A stretch of 64,000 nt of DNA from Scatomorpha sp964367935 (GCA_964367935.1 CAYIYZ010000002.1:1-64000); one strand, 5' to 3'. Shown: positions 27,056-35,870, numbered from the stretch's first letter. The notes: generated by a model from the sequence alone, not told the origin. Numbers and translations: made by a program.

Positions 27056-28114
27056 TTATATCAGTGCTATGAGGTCTTCAAAACTCTTGCCCTCGGGCAC
27101 TACGCCGAGCCCCACAGCAAGCTCGTAAAGCTGTGCGCCCAAGGCCTCACTTACCTCTATGCCCGTTACGGAGTACTCCTCGAATTTTTTAAATTCAGGC
27201 TCACCGGGCAAATATATTTCATCAAAGCCGTGTGCAAGTCGACTGTTCTTCATCACCTTTGCATACTCATCGGCATTAGCTTTAAATTCCTCTATGGGCA
27301 TAAACTTTGAGGGGTCAACAACGATTACGCAAAAACCCGTGTTCTCCGGACGCCCTTCCTCAGGTCTGCCCGGCCCTTCACCGTACATGGAACCGCTCAG
27401 AAGTGCTCCGAAGGCATCGACCATGACAGCGAGCGCATAGCCCTTATGCGCAGCTATGGGGAGCACGGCATAGGCGTCATTTGCGTTCGTAGTAGGCTTG
27501 CCGTCTATGTCATTCGCCCAACCCTCGGGTATGGGCCTGCCATCGCGCTTTGCCGCTTGTATCTTTCCGACTGCCACACCGCTTGTCGATATGTCCATTA
27601 CCATGGGATGCGCCTCTTTTGTCGGCACTGCCGCTATTATGGGATTTGTGCCTATGAGCAGATCCGCTCCGCCGTAGGGCGCCATGCATCTATAGGTGTT
27701 TGAACATATGATGCACATGACGTCATCCTGAGCCGCACGCACGCCGTAATAATGTCCGCAACCGATGTTGGCACTGTTACGCCCCGAGCCTATGGCTATG
27801 CCGTACTGTTTTGCTCTGTCACGCACATCCTCATATACCTTCGTGAGTGCCACTATACCCGAGCCGCCGTCACAGTCGTATAAAACAGCAGCGCCTGTGT
27901 CCGTGATTTTCTTCATTGCGGGTCTCGCTTTCAAACTGCCGTTATTCATCTGATTGAGGTAGGTGGTGAACCTCGACAGGCCATGTGAATATACGCCCGT
28001 GAAATCCGAATGAGCTATGACCTCGCCGAGTATCGCTGCATCCTCATCTGTCATGCCTGCGGCATTAAGAAGCTTTCTCGCAAGTGCTTTTTCCGTTTCA
28101 AAACTTATGTACAT
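27056..28114 (-). CDS. Ldh_2-family NAD(P)-dependent 2-hydroxyacid dehydrogenase
   Basis: Member of the malate/L-sulfolactate/ureidoglycolate dehydrogenase family (not related to ordinary LDH), about 352 residues, full length. These cytosolic enzymes interconvert a 2-hydroxy acid and a 2-oxo acid with NAD(P). Family blocks seen: HGLSRFTTYLNQM, a conserved His in the GCGHYYGVRAA stretch, GTNPIIAAVP, VMDISTSGVAVGKI, and LPIAAHKGYALAVMVDAFGALLSG. I start at ATG 28114 because GGAGGG would touch the other ATG at 28120. It is the last gene of a minus-strand run of MBL hydrolase, amidohydrolase, MFS and this enzyme, so it probably oxidises or reduces the acid released by the hydrolases. The substrate cannot be read from sequence. 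Confidence 0.85.
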   Translation of the reverse strand: MYISFETEKALARKLLNAAGMTDEDAAILGEVIAHSDFTGVYSHGLSRFTTYLNQMNNGSLKARPAMKKITDTGAAVLYDCDGGSGIVALTKVYEDVRDRAKQYGIAIGSGRNSANIGCGHYYGVRAAQDDVMCIICSNTYRCMAPYGGADLLIGTNPIIAAVPTKEAHPMVMDISTSGVAVGKIQAAKRDGRPIPEGWANDIDGKPTTNANDAYAVLPIAAHKGYALAVMVDAFGALLSGSMYGEGPGRPEEGRPENTGFCVIVVDPSKFMPIEEFKANADEYAKVMKNSRLAHGFDEIYLPGEPEFKKFEEYSVTGIEVSEALGAQLYELAVGLGVVPEGKSFEDLIALI

Positions 28115-28189
28115 AGTCATCCCTCCACTAAATTCGGTGCATATTGTATTTTACACCGCTTGAACTTTTACGTCAATGACCGCATACTA

Positions 28190-29476
28190 CTACACCGACA
28201 TATCAACCATCTCGAGTTTCTTAGAAGCATTAAACGCCAATATTCCTGCTACAGTACTTAAAATGACTATCACCAAGAGAGCGAGCCATGCCGCAGAGTA
28301 ACCGAAATTATCAGATATTATTGACGTTACAGAGGGGCCCGTGGCAAATCCCAACTGTATAGCCATCATAGTAAGAGGCATTAAGCTTGGGAAGCCGGCA
28401 AGACCGAAGTACTTCGGAAGCAAAACGCCGACGGACACAGAGCCTTGTGCACCGTAAAACCCTGCACCGATCGCTCCGACCCATACAAGAGCCGGTATAC
28501 TTGATGTAAGGAAGAAACAACCTATACCGACAACGCCGAATACGCCGAAAACAAGTGCCATGCTCACGGGTGTAAGCTTATCCACGATATAGCCCATTAT
28601 TACCTTAGCCGCCATACCCGAAAGAGCAGTAACGGATACGACCAAGGCACCCTCCTCAGGGGTAAAGCCTATGGAGTTTAAGTATGGTATGGTATTAAAC
28701 GACACACCTAAGAACACTATCCCGAGAAACGCCACCGCTAAAGCTTGTGCCCAAAACGTGACGGACTTGAGAGACCTCGCACGAGGTACGCCCATCTTCA
28801 GCATAGCACTCATATCCACGGGTGCCGCCGTCTGTGCCTCTTTGGTCTTCTTGTCCAAGTAAGGTAATCTGTCCTTCTCTTGTGGTGTCATGCGCAAAAC
28901 AAACAGAATAAAGGGTACACTGCCCAAGAAAATAATGAGTGCCAAAATTCTGTAGCCCATTTGCCAAGAGGTAGCCGAGGATACCACTGTCATTATAGGC
29001 ACGATAAGCGCCGCGCCTATAGATGAGCCCGTTGATACCAAGCCGAGCGCCAAACCACGTTTATCCTGAAACCAACGTGTCGTTATGATAGTCGTGAGGT
29101 TTGCGCCTATGCCACCCGTTAGCAGAGAAACTATCGCTCCTAAAACATAAAACATCGTTATGTTTGTCGCAAATGAGTAGCAGAACATGCCGACCGAAAC
29201 ACCGATCGCACACACGAGCATCATAGCTCTATGGTTTATTTGCTTACCTAATATTATGCTGTATACAATGTGTGACCCCACCGCTACGAGGTTCATTATC
29301 GTTATCATAAAGTTAAACTGAGTGATGGTAATTCCGAATTCATTCGTAATATCAAGCGCAAACGCCTGTTGAGCGTTTTGCACGAGCGCACCCTGTGCGG
29401 CAAAGAGAAACATACAACCGAGTACTATCACCCAGTGATACATTTGTCCCTTTGTTTTTGTCATTGTGTTATCCAT
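28190..29476 (-). CDS. MFS transporter (monocarboxylate/oxalate-formate-like)
   Basis: Twelve-helix major facilitator of 428 residues. The loop motif is seen as GKQINHRAMML after TM2, and WFQDKRGLALGLVSTGSSIG after TM4 is characteristic of the OFA/monocarboxylate branch. LPKYFGLAGFPSLMPLTMMA near TM10 also fits that group. It is likely to import or exchange an organic anion. It follows the amidohydrolase by 29 bases and is read toward the Ldh_2 gene, so it is the transporter of this operon. Confidence 0.88.
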   Translation of the reverse strand: MDNTMTKTKGQMYHWVIVLGCMFLFAAQGALVQNAQQAFALDITNEFGITITQFNFMITIMNLVAVGSHIVYSIILGKQINHRAMMLVCAIGVSVGMFCYSFATNITMFYVLGAIVSLLTGGIGANLTTIITTRWFQDKRGLALGLVSTGSSIGAALIVPIMTVVSSATSWQMGYRILALIIFLGSVPFILFVLRMTPQEKDRLPYLDKKTKEAQTAAPVDMSAMLKMGVPRARSLKSVTFWAQALAVAFLGIVFLGVSFNTIPYLNSIGFTPEEGALVVSVTALSGMAAKVIMGYIVDKLTPVSMALVFGVFGVVGIGCFFLTSSIPALVWVGAIGAGFYGAQGSVSVGVLLPKYFGLAGFPSLMPLTMMAIQLGFATGPSVTSIISDNFGYSAAWLALLVIVILSTVAGILAFNASKKLEMVDMSV

Positions 29477-29505
29477 ATTTCCACTCCCATTTCCAATATA
29501 AGTAA

Positions 29506-30672
29506 TTATACTTTAATGCCTGCCTGATATACGGATTGAAGTTCTCTAACGGCACTGATATTCTCTACGGGATTCTCGGGCATTACTATAAAGTCTGCCG
29601 CTTTTCCGACCTCAAGTGTGCCGTGTGTTGCGGCTATTCCCAAGAGGTCAGCCGCATTTTTCGTGGAGATTTTTATTACCTCCATGTTGGGTATGCCTAT
29701 ACCTGCCATAAGCTCAAGCTCATAGTGTGAGTTAGAGCCGAAAAGCTGAGTGGACGCCGTGTCCGTGCCCATGGCGAGTTTTACGCCTGCGTCATAGGCT
29801 TTCTTTATGCCTGAGGTATGCGTCTTCTCCACTTCCTGCGCCTTCATCAGCATATGGGGAGGCAGCCCCATGGCGACACCGCTGTCTATAATGTTGCGAA
29901 GTACGGCAAGTGTCGGCACGAAATACGTACCAGCCTTCACAGCCATCTCTATCGCCTCGTCATCGAGTATGCTTGCGTGTTCCACACTGTCAACGCCCGC
30001 TATAATCGAATTTTTTATTCCCTGAGTACCGTGAGCGTGACTGAGCACCTTTTTGCCGACCTTGTGAGCTTCCTCGACGGCTACGGCAAGCTCCTCGACA
30101 TTATGCTGATAGGAGTGTACACTCATGCCCGGTGTAGCAACACCGCCCGTGGCACAGACCTTTATTCCGTCAACTCCTGCCTTAATCTGTGCTCTGACCG
30201 CTTTTCTGACCTCGTCAACACCGTCTGCCTCCACGCTCATAAAGTGAGCATGTCCGCCTGTCATTACTACACATTCGCCCGAGCATATCATGCCGGGGCC
30301 TTTAATAGTTCCGCTCTGCAGATGACGGCGCAACTTCAAATCAACATGCTTGTAGTGACCCGTGTCCCTGATATAAGTAACACCGTTTTTAAGAAGATTT
30401 CCGAGATTCACTATGGTGTTTACAGTGCAGTCAACTTCGTTCTCCTGCTGAGCCGCCATGCGGTTTATATCGGATATACAGCTGTGCACATGGCAATCTA
30501 TGAGACCCGGCATGACGTACTTACCGCCCAAGTCCACGGTCTCACAGTCCGTGCCAGACACATTCGCACCGATTTCGACTATTTTACCGTTTTCCACCAG
30601 CATGGATACGTTCTCGTTTACGGGCGCACCCGTACCGTCTATGAGCTTGAAGTTTTTGAATACTGTTTTCAT
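29506..30672 (-). CDS. Metal-dependent amidohydrolase (imidazolonepropionase/prolidase-like)
   Basis: 388-residue amidohydrolase-superfamily protein with a small beta domain at the N-terminus (LIDGTGAPVNENVSMLVENG) and a TIM barrel. Metal ligands seen: HxH at 61 and 63 (PGLIDCHVHS), a Lys in GIKVCATGG that would be carbamylated, His in VLSHAHG and SVEHASIL, and Asp in MGTDTAS. Enzymes of this type cleave cyclic or linear amides such as imidazolonepropionate or Xaa-Pro dipeptides; the substrate here is unknown. The start codon lies 7 bases from the stop of the upstream MBL-fold gene, so the two are cotranscribed. Full length. Confidence 0.88.
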   Translation of the reverse strand: MKTVFKNFKLIDGTGAPVNENVSMLVENGKIVEIGANVSGTDCETVDLGGKYVMPGLIDCHVHSCISDINRMAAQQENEVDCTVNTIVNLGNLLKNGVTYIRDTGHYKHVDLKLRRHLQSGTIKGPGMICSGECVVMTGGHAHFMSVEADGVDEVRKAVRAQIKAGVDGIKVCATGGVATPGMSVHSYQHNVEELAVAVEEAHKVGKKVLSHAHGTQGIKNSIIAGVDSVEHASILDDEAIEMAVKAGTYFVPTLAVLRNIIDSGVAMGLPPHMLMKAQEVEKTHTSGIKKAYDAGVKLAMGTDTASTQLFGSNSHYELELMAGIGIPNMEVIKISTKNAADLLGIAATHGTLEVGKAADFIVMPENPVENISAVRELQSVYQAGIKV

Positions 30673-30679
30673 ATTATTA

Positions 30680-31624
30680 CTATCCTCTCTTTTTCGCCGT
30701 CCACTCGTCCGCCTTTATGACCTCGAGCTGACCTATGGCTGCAAACCTTATGCAGTTAAGCATGTAAAGGAACCTCTCCTTACCCAAAATCATGGGGTTG
30801 GGCTCATTATCATCCAAGTTATTGAGGTAGCCGTCATAGTAGCCCTTGTAGAGGCTGTAGTCCACGCAGGCGTGTGTCTGCAGTGAAACCTCAACATTTT
30901 CCTTATCACATTCGTCAATGAACATGCCTATGGAGTCTATGTACTGCTGAATTGCAACGGGGTCTACGCTAATCGCCGTGCCGCCCCAGTTGCCGACCAT
31001 GTAGGTCTTACCACGGAACGTACCGTTATAGATGAGCGACATCGTGCCGGGGGAGTGACCGGGTGTGAAGTACAACTTGAAGGTCTTATCGCCCATGACG
31101 ATATCCTTGCGATCTTCTAAGTAGAAGTCTATCGTAATGCCGGCCGCAGGGCCTTGGGGTATATTTATGGGAATATGCGGGCCTGTCATGAGGAAATCCG
31201 TGTCAACTTCACTCATACATAGTTTAGCGCCGTACTTCTCTTTAATTATTCTCGCCGTGCCGTAATGGTCGTAGTGAGCGTGAGTTAAAATGACGAGCTT
31301 AATATCCGCAGGGTCTAAACCGAGCTTTCTAAGACCGGGCTCTATGACATTCTCAAGGTCGGCCTCACAGCTCATGGCATCAATTAAAACGAGACCTTCC
31401 GTGGTCTTTACGACAGTCGTGCCTACTATCTCCGTGCCTATGTAGAACACATCGTCGAGAACTCTCGTGGGCTCTAATATTGCAGGCTCAAATGTGTCTC
31501 TTGCTATTTCCGCCATGATTTCCTGAGGTGGTTTGAGGCTCCTGATGGTGTTGGGGATACAGAATACGCCTCTGATCTCCATTTTTTCGTCGCAGTTAAA
31601 TACGGTGGTCTTCATGTTTCTCAT
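30680..31624 (-). CDS. MBL-fold metallo-hydrolase (314 aa)
   Basis: Metallo-beta-lactamase fold protein. The zinc motif HAHYDH is at residues 115-120, a later His lies in TPGHSPGTMSLIYNG, and QTHACVDYS follows near the C-terminus. Its general shape is that of class B3-like or quorum-type hydrolases acting on lactones, thioesters or amides. No signal peptide was seen. It is the first gene of the FadR-linked operon (MBL, amidohydrolase, MFS, Ldh_2), with an AAAGGAG site 10 bases before the ATG and a good promoter at 31690-31718. Two different hydrolases in one operon suggest stepwise opening of a ring or removal of an acyl or amide group. Confidence 0.87.
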   Translation of the reverse strand: MRNMKTTVFNCDEKMEIRGVFCIPNTIRSLKPPQEIMAEIARDTFEPAILEPTRVLDDVFYIGTEIVGTTVVKTTEGLVLIDAMSCEADLENVIEPGLRKLGLDPADIKLVILTHAHYDHYGTARIIKEKYGAKLCMSEVDTDFLMTGPHIPINIPQGPAAGITIDFYLEDRKDIVMGDKTFKLYFTPGHSPGTMSLIYNGTFRGKTYMVGNWGGTAISVDPVAIQQYIDSIGMFIDECDKENVEVSLQTHACVDYSLYKGYYDGYLNNLDDNEPNPMILGKERFLYMLNCIRFAAIGQLEVIKADEWTAKKRG

Positions 31625-31689
31625 ACTTATAAGGCTCCTTTACGCTTAGTTTTTGGACTGATGTAAGAGGACTTACCAATTCCAAGAAA

Positions 31690-31718
31690 ATTGTAACAGC
31701 TCAATTTATCAATTTCAA
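31690..31718 (-). promoter_or_regulatory. Promoter of the MBL-amidohydrolase-MFS-Ldh_2 operon
   Basis: Minus strand TTGAAA (31718-31713), 17 bases, TACAAT (31695-31690). A dyad ATAACT-N7-AGTTAT (31785-31803) lies upstream between this promoter and the divergent GntR gene. Confidence 0.7.
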
Positions 31719-31827
31719 GAACAAAACATCAATCATTATTTTTTCTGCATATAGGACTAAATCTGTGATATTAAGATGTGAAATATAACTTATTATTAGT
31801 TATATTATTATCAATCACAATGTTTGT

Positions 31828-31876
31828 TTGACAAAACTCGTCAGTTTTGGTACAGTGGTCGAAGGTAAGACCACTG
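31828..31876 (+). promoter_or_regulatory. Promoter and dyad operator of the FadR-type regulator
   Basis: TTGACA (31828-31833), 17 bases, TACAGT (31851-31856). The dyad CAGTGGTC-N8-GACCACTG (31853-31876) covers the -10 and start site. TGGTC/GACCA are the half-sites typical of FadR-type GntR proteins, but with wider spacing than the classic TGGT-N3-ACCA. Autoregulation is inferred. Confidence 0.65.
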
Positions 31877-31906
31877 TGGATTTATATAACAAAAGGGGCG
31901 TATGAT

Positions 31907-32590
31907 ATGTTTTCGAATATAACCAGCCAAAAGGTAAGTGACCAGATAATGGATCAAATTAAGCAAAAAATACGTAACGGCGAGCTGTGCTTGGGGGATA
32001 AGTTGCCCTCGGAGCGTCAGATGTGCGAGGAGCTCGGCGTATCTCGTGCGGCAGTGCGTGAGGCCTTACACTCCATGTCAGTCATGGGTTTTGTAGAGAG
32101 TAGGCAGGGTGACGGCAACTATATATCGAGCTCGATAGAAAATAGCTTTGTGGAGTCGCTCTCCATAGCGTTTATACTAAATCAGGGCAAGAAGGAGGAA
32201 ATTTTCCAGCTTCGTCGCGCTTTGGAGCTTGAGGCTGTACGACTTGCGGCACGTACGATAGACGAGGCACCACTTCGCAGAATGAGAGATTTTATTAATG
32301 TAAATTTAACCTCAGACGACGGCGAGGCGAAAAAGAGAGCGTATGAGGGTTTTTTTATGGAGATAGCCTATGCGTCGAAGAACACTTTCATTATCGCCCT
32401 TTTGTCTTCACTGTGGCAAGTTCACAGAGAGCAAATGGTGCATGTGGCACAGCGACTTATTAGCTCAAACAACAGGCAAAAGGTACTTGAGCGTCAAGAG
32501 CAGATATTAGAGGCTATGGCCGCACATGATGTTGAGCTTGCTGTGGAGTCTGTTAAAACGCATCTCGACATCATGGCTGAGTGGGTGTGA
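31907..32590 (+). CDS. FadR-subfamily GntR transcription regulator
   Basis: 227 residues from ATG 31907, where AAAAGGGG lies 8 bases upstream; the in-frame ATG at 31847 would place the operator inside the gene. The N-terminal winged helix has the typical GDKLPSERQMCEELGVSRAA and VREALHSM blocks. The C-terminal half is an all-helical FCD ligand domain, with the LRRALELEAVRLAAR helix and His near VHREQM and KTHLDIM as possible metal ligands. It is divergent from the MBL-amidohydrolase-MFS-Ldh_2 operon and probably controls it in response to an acid metabolite. Confidence 0.92.
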   Translation: MFSNITSQKVSDQIMDQIKQKIRNGELCLGDKLPSERQMCEELGVSRAAVREALHSMSVMGFVESRQGDGNYISSSIENSFVESLSIAFILNQGKKEEIFQLRRALELEAVRLAARTIDEAPLRRMRDFINVNLTSDDGEAKKRAYEGFFMEIAYASKNTFIIALLSSLWQVHREQMVHVAQRLISSNNRQKVLERQEQILEAMAAHDVELAVESVKTHLDIMAEWV

Positions 32591-32615
32591 GATAATTAAG
32601 TAGCACACATTATTT

Positions 32616-32649
32616 AAAAGCAGGACACTTTTGGGAGTGTCCTGCTTTT
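32616..32649. terminator. Bidirectional intrinsic terminator
   Basis: Perfect 14-bp stem AAAAGCAGGACACT with its complement (32636-32649), loop TTTGGG, between the convergent GntR gene and the MFS fragment. Confidence 0.85.
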
Positions 32650-32699
32650 GAGCGTCGAGGCTCTTGTTCGGAGTCTGCAGACACTTTGCTTTTTATTTT

Positions 32700-33070
32700 T
32701 TAAACTGTTGAGTTTGAATATTCGCTTTTGTATTTCTCGGCTTTCTTTATGGAAACTACTATACAAATCAGCCCCAAGACACCCAGAACGGTTAGCAGTA
32801 TCCACGATACGCTATAACTGCCTGTGGAGTCGAAGAGGAAGCCGACGAGTGGGACACCTACCGCAGTGCCGATATTAGCTATCATTACGACATAAGGAAA
32901 GAGCGCCCTGAAGTCTGCGTAGCCGAAGAAGATAGGGAGAAGTATACTTCCGCTGACGGCAAAAGACGAGCCGACAATTCCCAAGAAGATAGCATACAAC
33001 CAAGCGAATGCACTTGAATAGGGAACGAGCATGAGGCTTGGGAAACCTACAAGTCCAAATTGCTTATGTA
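32700..33070 (-). pseudogene. C-terminal fragment of an MFS transporter
   Basis: About 120 codons encode the last membrane helices of a major facilitator (AFAWLYAIFLGIVGSSFAVS; ILLPIFFGYADFRALFPYV; SWILLTVLGVLGLICIVV) and a basic tail. There is no start: upstream the frame runs straight into the 3' end of the TetR gene in a different frame, at a junction near 33070. A deletion has removed the first two thirds of the transporter and placed the stump directly behind tetR, so the missing part was probably the TetR-linked efflux or uptake carrier. Confidence 0.75.
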
Positions 33071-33670
33071 TTAGCTCTCTGTCTTCAGTTTTAATGACTT
33101 GATTGCAAGGGAAATGCAAAATTTCATTTCTTTTTTTAAATCTAAGTCACAGTCAACAACACACCAATGGTACAGCACGCCTCTGAAAACAATGAAGATA
33201 TACCTTATGATTTCATCGGCACTTATTGTCGGATCGATTTCTTTGCAATTTTGAGCAGCTACAATCAAGTCAAGCAAATTATTGTATAATCTCGTATTTT
33301 GATCGCTGTATACCTTCATTTCAAGCATACGATACCTTGTAAACTCTTGACCATTTTCGACAATTACCTCAGCCAATTCCGAGACAAAGAAATTGACAAT
33401 GTGGTCGCAATAACTCATTTCTTGCCCTTTATATAAAAGGGTGTCGGTAAAAGACTTATCATTTTCTTCATAATACGCAAGAATCAAATCGGATTTAGAT
33501 TGAAAATGATAATAAAACGCACCTGTTGTAACGCCGGCCTCTTTTACTATATCACGTACTCCAACTGCCTCTATACCTTGCACAGCAAACATTCTGCATG
33601 CAGTACTAATAAGGCGTAGCCTTGTGTCCTCAGACTTTTGCTTTTGATGGCTTTTCTTTTCTTTGCTCAT
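33071..33670 (-). CDS. TetR/AcrR-family transcription regulator
   Basis: 199 residues from ATG 33670 (AGGAGT 7 bases upstream). The N-terminal HTH has the family pattern (AVQGIEAVGVRDIVKEAGVT, TGAFYYHFQSKSDL). The C-terminal ligand domain is all-helical. It is divergent from the alpha/beta-hydrolase gene. The intergenic region (33671-33936) holds a perfect 11+2+11 palindrome at 33893-33916 that overlaps the predicted promoter of that gene, the expected site for this repressor. The C-terminus (LKLKTES) abuts the MFS fragment, so the last residues may have been altered by the deletion. Confidence 0.92.
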   Translation of the reverse strand: MSKEKKSHQKQKSEDTRLRLISTACRMFAVQGIEAVGVRDIVKEAGVTTGAFYYHFQSKSDLILAYYEENDKSFTDTLLYKGQEMSYCDHIVNFFVSELAEVIVENGQEFTRYRMLEMKVYSDQNTRLYNNLLDLIVAAQNCKEIDPTISADEIIRYIFIVFRGVLYHWCVVDCDLDLKKEMKFCISLAIKSLKLKTES

Positions 33671-33884
33671 ATAGTTACTCCTATATATATTTACCTTGCT
33701 ATTGTAGTTACTTTTTTTGAATAAGTCAATCTGTATCTTGATTAGCTTCCGATTAGAATACACAAACAATTGCATACGTATAGGCAAACGCACACACTGT
33801 GCTCAGAAAACTGTCACTAATGCTGAAACAAGGCGGTAGGAATTGTGAAGTTGTCCAAAAAAATATTGGCTTATCACCTTTGTG

Positions 33885-33916
33885 TAGACAATAAAAACAT
33901 AACGTGTTATGTTTTT
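33885..33916 (+). promoter_or_regulatory. Promoter with an 11+2+11 palindromic operator
   Basis: TAGACA (33885-33890), 17 bases, TATGTT (33908-33913). AAAAACATAAC-GT-GTTATGTTTTT spans 33893-33916 and overlaps the -10 box. Binding by the adjacent TetR protein would block transcription of the hydrolase gene. Confidence 0.65.
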
Positions 33917-33936
33917 ATAAAAAAGGGGGTATATCC

Positions 33937-35748
33937 ATGGACAAGATAACAGTAAACACAAAAGCAGAGACAAAAAAAGCTGTTCGTTTTCTCGCTCTTA
34001 GTTTAGCGGTGTTAATGGTGGCTACTATGTTCGTTTGGGGGTTCCAAACAAGTTGGGGAGATGTTGAAATCACTCGATTAACCTTAAGTGGTGATGATGG
34101 CTCAAGAATCAGTACATTATTGTATTTACCGAAAAATGCAAGCAATGAAGCTCCGGCTCCCTGCGTGGTAATTTTCCATGGCAGATCTAACCAGGGGCAC
34201 TCGAACGACACCTGGTCAATGGAATTTGCAAGACGAGGCTATGTAGTGCTGTCCCCGGATCTATCCGGTGGCGGTGAGTCGGACTTGAACAACAGAGACG
34301 CCCAAGCGACCATAGTCACAAAGTATGCAAATGAGCTACCATACGTAATTAAAGATGAAATAAATCTTGTTGGATATTCGGCGGGCACGGGCACTAACCT
34401 GTATGTATATGGGCAGATGCCCGACAGCATAAACAGTGTTTGTCAGGTATTTGGACCATTCTTAACAGTTATAGCGGGTGGTTTTGATCATGTAGACTCC
34501 AGTTTTTGTATGATTAAGTCTACTGCGGATCAGTACGACTGGGATATTATCGGAGATCCGCAAGCATGTATAGCTGTCATATCGGAAATGTCCGGCTTAG
34601 GACTGACTATCGAGCCGGGTGTGGATTACGAGCGAAGAGACGGACTGTTTAGATATCTCGACGTAGGAGGAAGTTTGCATCAAACAGGAAACATTAGTGA
34701 TGAGGCTATCTCTGAAATGCTTAGATTTGTAGGAGACGTTGCGGAAGCGCCTATCCAGCGAGAGTTGAGTGACACGGCATGGTTGCCTCATCAGATTTTT
34801 TCCGGCGTAGCAGCTCTTGCCATGTTGTTTGTGCTTGCGGCACTTATAAACTTGCTAATGACAAATCCTTTCTTTGCAACGATTAAAAATGAAGTGCCCG
34901 TAAAAGAAGCACGCAAAGGTATAATGCCTTGGCTTATTGATATTGTTCTGACACTTGTGATACCCGCTATCCTCTTTGTTCCGGTGTCCGCTTACGTAAT
35001 AAAATGGACATCCGGGTCAACTGTTTTAACTTCTGTAAACTTAAACGGTATTATGGGATGGCTGATGGTTCTTGCACTCATTGGTATTGTGCGTATGATA
35101 ATAAGAAAAAGTACAAGTAAACGTACAGGTGAGATATTGACACTTGGCAGTTATGCGCTCGGTGCTGACGGTGACACGAAAATTGATTGGAGTAAGCCGG
35201 CAAAAGCATTGTTAATTGGAATTATCTCAATTTTACTGTTTGCAACTTGGATGTGGTTACTCGAAGAGTTTTTGGGTATTAACTATCAGGTATGGAACCT
35301 TGCAACATATTTGAAGTTAACACCTGACCGCATAACACGCTCAATTCCGTACATACTCATAATTTTCGTGGCAATGTTTACCGGTAACATGAATCAGCGC
35401 ATTTTGCCTTCAACCGGAAACGAGCGTAAAGATATGTGGATTGCGGTAATTGTGAATGCTTCTCTTACAGCCGGTGCATTGTTCATTCTTCTGCTAATAC
35501 AATATGGTGGAAGCTTAATGATAGGCACGGGCGAAACAATAATTCCGCAGATTGATATTTGGGGCACAGGTACAAATACAAGTGCCGGCTCTTTGGACTT
35601 TGCGTTCGGCTATTGCTACATGATGGGTGGAACTACCGGAATTGTTACATATCTGTATCGCAAATACGGAAACATCTGGGTAGGTGTTATCCCCTGTGCG
35701 ATTTTCGCGGGCGTATTTACTTTAGCAAGCTTCACACTAACAGCGTAA
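33937..35748 (+). CDS. Alpha/beta-hydrolase fused to a multi-helix membrane domain (603 aa)
   Basis: Start at ATG 33937 (AAGGGGGT 6 bases upstream) rather than 33904, which lies in the operator region. TM1 at about 16-36 anchors an extracytoplasmic alpha/beta-hydrolase domain (about 45-265): oxyanion HG at 81-82, nucleophile motif GYSAG with Ser148, and a candidate catalytic His near GGSLHQTG. After it come about eight to nine membrane segments (280-600; for example IFSGVAALAMLFVLAALINL, AIVNA..TAGALFILLLI). The hydrolase half resembles dienelactone hydrolase or acyl esterases. The membrane half matches no transporter I recognise. It could release a substrate by ester hydrolysis at the membrane or pass it on. 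Regulation is probably by the adjacent TetR. Confidence 0.8.
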   Translation: MDKITVNTKAETKKAVRFLALSLAVLMVATMFVWGFQTSWGDVEITRLTLSGDDGSRISTLLYLPKNASNEAPAPCVVIFHGRSNQGHSNDTWSMEFARRGYVVLSPDLSGGGESDLNNRDAQATIVTKYANELPYVIKDEINLVGYSAGTGTNLYVYGQMPDSINSVCQVFGPFLTVIAGGFDHVDSSFCMIKSTADQYDWDIIGDPQACIAVISEMSGLGLTIEPGVDYERRDGLFRYLDVGGSLHQTGNISDEAISEMLRFVGDVAEAPIQRELSDTAWLPHQIFSGVAALAMLFVLAALINLLMTNPFFATIKNEVPVKEARKGIMPWLIDIVLTLVIPAILFVPVSAYVIKWTSGSTVLTSVNLNGIMGWLMVLALIGIVRMIIRKSTSKRTGEILTLGSYALGADGDTKIDWSKPAKALLIGIISILLFATWMWLLEEFLGINYQVWNLATYLKLTPDRITRSIPYILIIFVAMFTGNMNQRILPSTGNERKDMWIAVIVNASLTAGALFILLLIQYGGSLMIGTGETIIPQIDIWGTGTNTSAGSLDFAFGYCYMMGGTTGIVTYLYRKYGNIWVGVIPCAIFAGVFTLASFTLTA

Positions 35749-35821
35749 CTTATAGTTACTCATTAAACTAAACCTCAGCTTGCTTTTCCTTTTTATATGT
35801 AGCAAAAAAGTGTAAGCAATA

Positions 35822-35853
35822 AAAAAAGACACACCGTCGGGTGTGTCTTTTTT
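35822..35853. terminator. Bidirectional intrinsic terminator
   Basis: Stem AAAAAAGACACACC with its complement, loop of 4, T-runs on both sides. It separates the convergent hydrolase and reductase genes. A near twin with the same ACACACC stem lies at 39841-39871. Confidence 0.85.
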
Positions 35854-35870
35854 GAATAGCGCAGTTAATA

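Noticed and set aside
29818..30720. 300-codon open frame on the plus strand
   Set aside because: It is antisense to the amidohydrolase and overlaps its metal-binding motifs, so it is a shadow frame.
31847..31906. Upstream ATG of the FadR-type regulator
   Set aside because: Starting there would put the promoter's -10 box and the operator inside or right at the gene start. The ATG at 31907 has a proper ribosome site.
33904..33936. Upstream ATG of the hydrolase-membrane fusion
   Set aside because: It lies inside the palindromic operator and has no ribosome site; ATG 33937 has AAGGGGGT before it.
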